Assembly (NCBI RefSeq): GCF_028621715.1
Contig: NZ_CP117466.1
Coordinates: 246,001 to 310,000 of the forward strand
Length of the DNA: 64,000 nt
Reading direction: 5' to 3'
Source: Paracoccus marcusii
Lineage (GTDB): Bacteria > Pseudomonadota > Alphaproteobacteria > Rhodobacterales > Rhodobacteraceae
Numbering within the stretch: position 1 is the stretch's first letter; every line of letters begins with the position of its first letter. The notes beneath the pieces were generated by a model. The model searched no databases and was not told the origin of the DNA. It was given only the letters and a program-made list of their open reading frames with translations. Below, in pieces: positions 54,997 through 64,000 of this stretch. Position numbers and translations under genes: made by a program.

Positions 54997-56037
54997 ATGA
55001 ACAAAACCTCGCGGATCACCCTGTCTGATGTGGCGCTGGCCGCCGATGTCAGCCCTATCACCGTGTCGCGCGCGCTGCGGGACCCGTCCAAGGTGTCGCC
55101 GCTGGCCCGCGACCGGATAGACCGGGCGATCCGCGAACTGGGCTATGTGCCGAACCCTGCGGCGCGCGCGCTGGCATCGGGGCGCACCGATATCGTGGGG
55201 GTCATCATCCCGTCGGTCAGCAACAACGTGTTCGCCGACGTGATGCGCGGCATCGACGAAGGTCTGCAGGGCAGCCCGCTGATCGTGCAACTGGGCACCA
55301 CGCGCTATTCCCCCCTGACCGAGGAGCAGCTGATCCGCGTGTTCCTGTCACAGCGCCCGGCCGGATTGATCGTCGCGGGCCACGATCAATCCCCCGCCGC
55401 CCGCGCCCTGCTGGCCGGGGCGGAATGCCCGGTCGTGCAGATCATGGAGGTCGGCCCCGACCCCATCGACCTGGCCGTCGGCCTGTCGCATTTCGACGGG
55501 GCACGGGCCGCCGCCGAGCATCTGCTGGCGCAGGGATACCGCGCGCCGGCCTTTCTGGGTGCTCAGATGGACCCGCGCAGCCAGCGCCGCCTGGCAGGGT
55601 TCCGCGCCTGCCTGGAGGCCGCCGGGCTGGGGGGCGACGATCCCGTCGTCACCACACCCGAGCCGTCCTCGGTCAGCCTGGGGTGCCGGTTGTTCGCAGA
55701 CCTGATGGCGCGCTTGCCGCAGACGGATGCGGTCCTGTGCAACAACGACGATCTGGCGCTTGGCGTCCTGTTCGAGGCGCGTCGTCGCAACATCGCGGTG
55801 CCCTCCCGCCTTGGCATCTGCGGGTTCAACGACCACGAGATGATGTCCGCGGCCGAACCGCCCATCACCTCGGTCGCCACCGATCGACGGGCGATGGGCG
55901 CTCAGGCGATCCGCCTGATCCGCGCGCGCCTGGCCGGACAGACTGCGCCCCGCGGCCATGCGGTCGACCTGGGGTTTCAGCTGATCCCCCGCGCCAGCAC
56001 GCGCCGCAACCGTTCCAGCGCCGATCGGCCAACCTGA
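54997..56037 (+). CDS. gntR: LacI family transcriptional regulator (GntR-like gluconate repressor)
   Basis: This 346-residue LacI-family protein has an N-terminal helix-turn-helix (TLSDVALAADVSPITVSRAL) and a periplasmic-binding-like effector domain (VGVIIPSVSNNVFADVMRGI to the C-terminus). The adjacent palindromic operator and the gluconokinase/TRAP operon support a gluconate-type inducer. It is divergently transcribed from gntK. The regulator name is assigned by analogy. Confidence 0.88.
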   Translation: MNKTSRITLSDVALAADVSPITVSRALRDPSKVSPLARDRIDRAIRELGYVPNPAARALASGRTDIVGVIIPSVSNNVFADVMRGIDEGLQGSPLIVQLGTTRYSPLTEEQLIRVFLSQRPAGLIVAGHDQSPAARALLAGAECPVVQIMEVGPDPIDLAVGLSHFDGARAAAEHLLAQGYRAPAFLGAQMDPRSQRRLAGFRACLEAAGLGGDDPVVTTPEPSSVSLGCRLFADLMARLPQTDAVLCNNDDLALGVLFEARRRNIAVPSRLGICGFNDHEMMSAAEPPITSVATDRRAMGAQAIRLIRARLAGQTAPRGHAVDLGFQLIPRASTRRNRSSADRPT

Positions 56038-56118
56038 CGGCCCCTCTTTTGGACATGACCAGCCTTGCACATGCTGCAAAACTGCCCTTTCATGGATCGA
56101 AACGGATGGGAGGATGTC

Positions 56119-57351
56119 ATGACCCTGAGGCCGCTTTACCGGACGCGGTTCCTGCTGACCCTGGGAGGCCTGTGCCTGGCCCTGCCCGGCACGGTGCAGG
56201 CGCAGGACTATCCGCATGCGGACGAACCGATCGGCACGGTCGAGGACGTCTATGACGGCCACCTGACGCCGGACCTGGCGGTCAGCACCTTCCGCAACAT
56301 CGACCGTCTGTTCCCCACCCGGACCATCCCGGCCGGCGACACGCCCCGCGACCTGCCGGAGGCCTTGGTCGATCTGCCGGAAATGGTGACCTATCAGGTC
56401 GATGACGCAACCTATGACCTCTACGACTTTCTGTCGCTGGACAATGTCACCGGGATGATCGTGCTGAAGGACGGCAAGGTCGTCTACGAGACCTATGAGC
56501 GCGGCAACACGCCTGATACGCGCTGGATGTCGATGTCGGTGGCCAAATCGATCACCTCGACCCTGGTCGGCGCGGCGATCGTCGATGGCCATATCGGTGG
56601 CTTGGACGACATGGTGGTCGATTACGTCCCCGCACTGGCCGGCAGCGCCTATGACGGGGTCAGCATCCGCGACATCCTGCTGATGGCGTCGGGCGTCGAC
56701 TGGAACGAGACCTATACCGACCCCCAGTCCGACCGCCGCGACCTGCTGCGTGCGCAGATCGAACAGCGCCCCGGCGCCGCGATGGAGGTGATGGCCGCCC
56801 TGCCCCGCGCCCACGAACCCGGAACCCACCACACCTACTCCACCGGCGAGACGCAGGTTCTGGGCGAGGTTGTCTATGGCGCGGTCGGCATGCCTTTGTC
56901 GGACTATCTGTCCCAGAAGATCTGGCAGCCCTATGGGATGGAGGCCGACGCGAACTGGTGGCTGGACAGCCCCGACGGGGTCGAGATCGGCGGCAGCGGC
57001 CTGTCCGCCACCCTGCGCGACTTCGCCCGCTTCGGTCAGTTCTTCCTGGAGGGCGGGGTGATCGACGGCAGCACCATCCTGCCCGACGGATGGACAGAGA
57101 CCGCCGGCCAACCGCAGAAGCTGAAAAGCGGCGAGACGATCGATTATGGGTACATGTGGTGGCCGGGCTGGACCGAGCCATCCATCGCCGACGGTGCCTT
57201 TGCCGCCATCGGCATCCAAGGGCAGAACATCTACATCAACCCCACGCGGAACGTCGTCATCGCGACGCATATGGCGCAACCGAAGCCCGTCGGACGCGAA
57301 CCGGTCGATCCGCTGGTCGTGTTCGACGCCATCTCCGAGGCCTTGGAGTGA
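56119..57351 (+). CDS. Serine hydrolase (beta-lactamase class C family)
   Basis: This 410-residue protein has a signal peptide (LLTLGGLCLALPGTVQAQ) and the beta-lactamase/transpeptidase-like fold: the catalytic Ser-x-x-Lys in MSVAKSITSTL, the YSTGE tyrosine motif and a later GIQGQNIYINP strand. Homologs include esterases and D-amino-acid or 6-aminohexanoate-oligomer hydrolases. The GGGAGG ribosome-binding site fixes the ATG at 56119. It lies alone between the gntR-like gene and the deaminase; substrate unknown. Confidence 0.85.
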   Translation: MTLRPLYRTRFLLTLGGLCLALPGTVQAQDYPHADEPIGTVEDVYDGHLTPDLAVSTFRNIDRLFPTRTIPAGDTPRDLPEALVDLPEMVTYQVDDATYDLYDFLSLDNVTGMIVLKDGKVVYETYERGNTPDTRWMSMSVAKSITSTLVGAAIVDGHIGGLDDMVVDYVPALAGSAYDGVSIRDILLMASGVDWNETYTDPQSDRRDLLRAQIEQRPGAAMEVMAALPRAHEPGTHHTYSTGETQVLGEVVYGAVGMPLSDYLSQKIWQPYGMEADANWWLDSPDGVEIGGSGLSATLRDFARFGQFFLEGGVIDGSTILPDGWTETAGQPQKLKSGETIDYGYMWWPGWTEPSIADGAFAAIGIQGQNIYINPTRNVVIATHMAQPKPVGREPVDPLVVFDAISEALE

Positions 57352-57448
57352 TGGTCCCGCGACCGTCTTATGCCCTCAGGCCGTCTCAGGAGAGTTGCGC
57401 CCGGTCATTCGAAAGGCAGATCAGGTCCGTTGAAAGGAAAGGCGTATC

Positions 57449-57925
57449 ATGATCGATGACATGGATCGAAAGCACCTGCAGCGCTGTGTCGACTTGGCAT
57501 CCGAAGCGCTGGACCGCGGCAACGAGCCCTTCGGATCGGTGCTTGTGTCGTCCGAGGGTGAGGTGCTGTTCGAGGACTACAACCGCATCGGCGGGGGTGA
57601 CCACACCCAGCACCCGGAGTTCGCCATCGCCCGATGGGCGGCGAACAACATGAACGTTCAGGATCGCGCCAAGGCCACGGTCTACACGTCTGGCGAACAC
57701 TGTCCGATGTGCGCCGCCGCCCATGGCTGGGTGGGGCTTGGTCGAATCGTCTATGCAAGCTCTGCAGCCCAGATGACGGCGTGGCTTTCCGAACTGGGCG
57801 TCCCCGCGTTCCGGGTTCGCCCGCTGCCCATCGGCGACGTGATCAGCGATACGCCGGTCGATGGCCCTGTCGAGGAGTTTGCACGACAGGTCCGCGCTCT
57901 CCATGTCCGGTCGCACATCCGCTGA
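57449..57925 (+). CDS. Nucleoside/deoxycytidylate deaminase family protein
   Basis: This 158-residue zinc-dependent deaminase contains HPEFAIARWA (where HAE is more common) and the zinc cysteines in SGEHCPMCAAAHG (where PCPMC is usual, here HCPMC). It is most like guanine deaminase or related single-domain nucleoside deaminases. The substitutions are consistent with subfamily variation but leave substrate open. It stands alone before the mobile-element debris at 58 kb. Confidence 0.85.
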   Translation: MIDDMDRKHLQRCVDLASEALDRGNEPFGSVLVSSEGEVLFEDYNRIGGGDHTQHPEFAIARWAANNMNVQDRAKATVYTSGEHCPMCAAAHGWVGLGRIVYASSAAQMTAWLSELGVPAFRVRPLPIGDVISDTPVDGPVEEFARQVRALHVRSHIR

Positions 57926-58037
57926 TTTCCAGGGGTACGAGCCAAGGCCGACCCTCTAGCAACTTTTTGTCCCATTTATAACCAAAATCTTTCAACGAGG
58001 GCGGTTCGCAATGACCTGCCACTGAACTTTCATCCAG

Positions 58038-59258
58038 TCGCGACCGGATTTCGGTTGGTAGTTATGCCGGTTGGCGCGGCTTGAGCAATCGCCCGGCGCA
58101 CGGAACCCTCATCGCGTGCAGCGGGTAGGGCAGTTGCGGTTGGTCAGGTGCAGGGCGAAGCCTGCGGGGGTTTTGTAGCCAAGCGCGCGATGAGGACGCC
58201 CGGTGTTGTAATCGGTCCCCCATGCCGCCATCAGTGCGCGGGCATGGGTGAGGTTGCGGAACAGGGCGTCGTTCAGAAACTTGTCCCGTATCCGGCCGGT
58301 CAAGCTTTCTACGAGGCCGTTCTGCATTGGCTTGCCGGGCGCGATGTCGTGCCATTCAACCTTGGCCCCTGGGCACCACTTCAGGATGGCGTTGGGGGTC
58401 AGATCTGTCGCATTATCGCTGACGATCACCCCGGGCTTGCCTCGCCGTTCGACCAGCGTCGTCAGTTACTTGGCGACTCGGCGGCCCGAGATCGATGTAT
58501 CGGGGATCGCGGCCAGGCATTCGCCTGTGACGTCGTCCACTACGTTCAGCACCCTAAACCGCCGCCCGCAGGCGAACTGGTCATGCACGAAGTCGAGGGA
58601 CCGGTGGGCATTGGCGCACGCCTTAATCAGGATCGGGGGCCTCGTGCCGAGCGCCTTATGGCGCGCTTTGCGTTTGCGGACGGTTAGCCCTTCCTCGCGG
58701 TGGAGCCGCTAGATGCCCGACAACTCCCCCTCACGTCGCCGCAGCACAGAAAGCTGCCGATACCCAAAGCGACGCCGATCATTGGCCAGATCTTGCAACC
58801 GACCCCGCAGCGCCGTGTCAGGTGCGCATCGCGACTGGTAGCGCACCATCTTCCGGTCTGCCACAGCAATCCGGCACTCCCGGTGTTACAACAGCCCAAA
58901 ACAGGTCTTTCAGATGCGCGACAGCCTCGCGCTTCTCAGCGGGCGCTACCATTTTTCTGACAGTAGTTCCTTCATCGCCGCCATGTCGGGCATCTGCTCT
59001 GCCACCAACTTCTTCAGCTTGGCGTTCTCATTCGGCGCTATGCGTCTCATTCCAGCGTGTTCAACCGCTTGGTCTCGGACACTGTCATCCCGGAATACTT
59101 CGCCTTCCAGGCATAAAACGTGCCTTCCGACATTCCATGCTTGCAGCACAGATCAGCGCACTTCGCGCCTGCCTCGTACTCCTGCCCCATGATCTGCTGA
59201 TCGCTTCGTATCGTTCGCTTCATCGTCCGTCCTTTCCTTGGGGCGGATTCTAGTCGCA
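58038..59258 (-). mobile_element. Degenerate IS3 family insertion sequence
   Basis: About 1.2 kb with decayed transposase genes on the minus strand and weakly matching terminal repeats: GCGACTAGAATCCG (left end, near 59258) and GCGACCGGATTTCG (right end, near 58040). An OrfA-like start (MKRTIRSDQQIMGQEYEAGA) and OrfB catalytic remnants remain in different frames. No clean target duplication was recognised. One end sits directly beside the truncated recombinase gene. Confidence 0.8.
58109..59223 (-). pseudogene. IS3 transposase OrfA/OrfB remnants
   Basis: The OrfA start lies at 59223 and reads MKRTIRSDQQIMGQEYEAGA, with a helix-turn-helix ending at a premature stop (LNTLE) after 58 residues. 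Other segments are shifted in frame (RHVLCLEGEVF) or interrupted (a stop replaces a residue before [12 protein letters not shown]). The OrfB core keeps VSDNAT and the [12 protein letters not shown] glutamate, then [12 protein letters not shown]. At least three lesions make it inactive, so this is a fossil. Confidence 0.85.
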
Positions 59259-59259
59259 G

Positions 59260-60957
<1,698 letters not shown>

Positions 60958-61018
60958 CCAAGGTTGTCCTGATCGGGTTTGTTTCATCGTATCAGAGAGA
61001 TATTGCGTTTCTTACCAG

Positions 61019-61134
61019 GTCTGGCGGTGACCTACTCTCCCACGTCTTAAGACGCAGTACCATCGGCGCAGCGGCACTTAACGGCCGAGTTCGGGATGGG
61101 ATCGGGTGTTTTGCTCGCGCTAGGGCCACCAGAC
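61019..61134 (-). rRNA. rrf: 5S ribosomal RNA
   Basis: About 116 bases; the minus strand starts GTCTGGTGGCCCTAGCG and ends with the complementary CGCCAGAC. The segment CCCATCCCGAACTCGG is the conserved 5S core. It lies 61 bases upstream of tRNA-fMet and about 87 bases downstream of the 23S. Confidence 0.95.
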
Positions 61135-61221
61135 CAGGAAAGAAACGCTCAGCGTCGGACCCTTTGAAGGGTCTGATATTGTCCAAGGATGCTTTGGAGG
61201 AAGGAGGATAATCCTGCTTCT

Positions 61222-64000
<2,779 letters not shown>

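Noticed and set aside
58490..58700. A programmed frameshift between the IS3 orfA and orfB
   Set aside because: The breaks include plain stop codons within conserved parts of OrfB, so decay explains them better than a regulated shift.

Overview
This is a 64-kb, GC-rich chromosomal segment whose gene content and order point to the Rhodobacteraceae (alphaproteobacteria), most likely Paracoccus or a close relative. The indicators are the dusB(nifR3)-ntrB-ntrC-ntrY-ntrX-trkA-trkH-hfq-hflX block, an F1-ATPase zeta-subunit-type inhibitor, TRAP and ABC transporters in tight operons with ATGA overlaps, and the alphaproteobacterial style of the rRNA operon. Genus is an inference; no 16S is inside the window.

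Layout. 1-5046 (minus): polar amino acid/polyamine ABC transporter, a glutamine-synthetase-like ligase and a partial Lrp/AsnC regulator. 5140-6601: purS and purC, diverging from the zeta inhibitor. 6773-10544: cytochrome b561, a MATE exporter, two thioesterases and two paralogous MerR regulators. 10556-16641: beta-oxidation genes (acyl-CoA dehydrogenase, GST, thiolase, FadB). 16809-21353: a four-gene unit (TelA, DUF2927 lipoprotein, SPFH/GYF_2 protein, zinc-ribbon membrane protein) that resembles a membrane-stress module and is the best candidate here for an undescribed system. 21377-22288: a PfkB sugar kinase. 22382-34497 (minus): the nitrogen-regulation, potassium-uptake, Hfq and HflX block. 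34739-37209: L-serine dehydratase converging on an orphan HWE kinase. 37469-41343: an envelope/exopolysaccharide locus (YjbH, YjbF, a lipoprotein and a small GfcA/YjbE-like protein). 41542-44811: znuBC-zur diverging from znuA, with a Zur-type palindrome between them. 44962-47626: hemP, rluB with a repetitive basic tail, tadA and tRNA-Gly. 47642-50803 (minus): btuFCD under a cobalamin riboswitch. 51050-56037: gluconokinase plus TRAP transporter operon diverging from a LacI-family GntR-like regulator, with palindromic operators between them. 56119-57925: a serine hydrolase and a nucleoside deaminase. 58038-60924: mobile debris (a decayed IS3 element abutting a 5'-truncated large serine recombinase). 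60881-64000 (minus): tRNA-fMet, 5S and most of the 23S rRNA, the end of an rrn operon.

The regulatory logic is unusually readable: a B12 riboswitch with an RBS-sequestering hairpin ahead of btuF, a zinc operator between zur and znuA, tandem sugar-acid operators ahead of gntK, and many strong hairpin terminators between convergent genes. Apart from the 58-60.9 kb debris, most of the window is ordinary core or lifestyle metabolism. Coding starts were chosen from ribosome-binding sites, four-base overlaps and family lengths; several are TTG or GTG.
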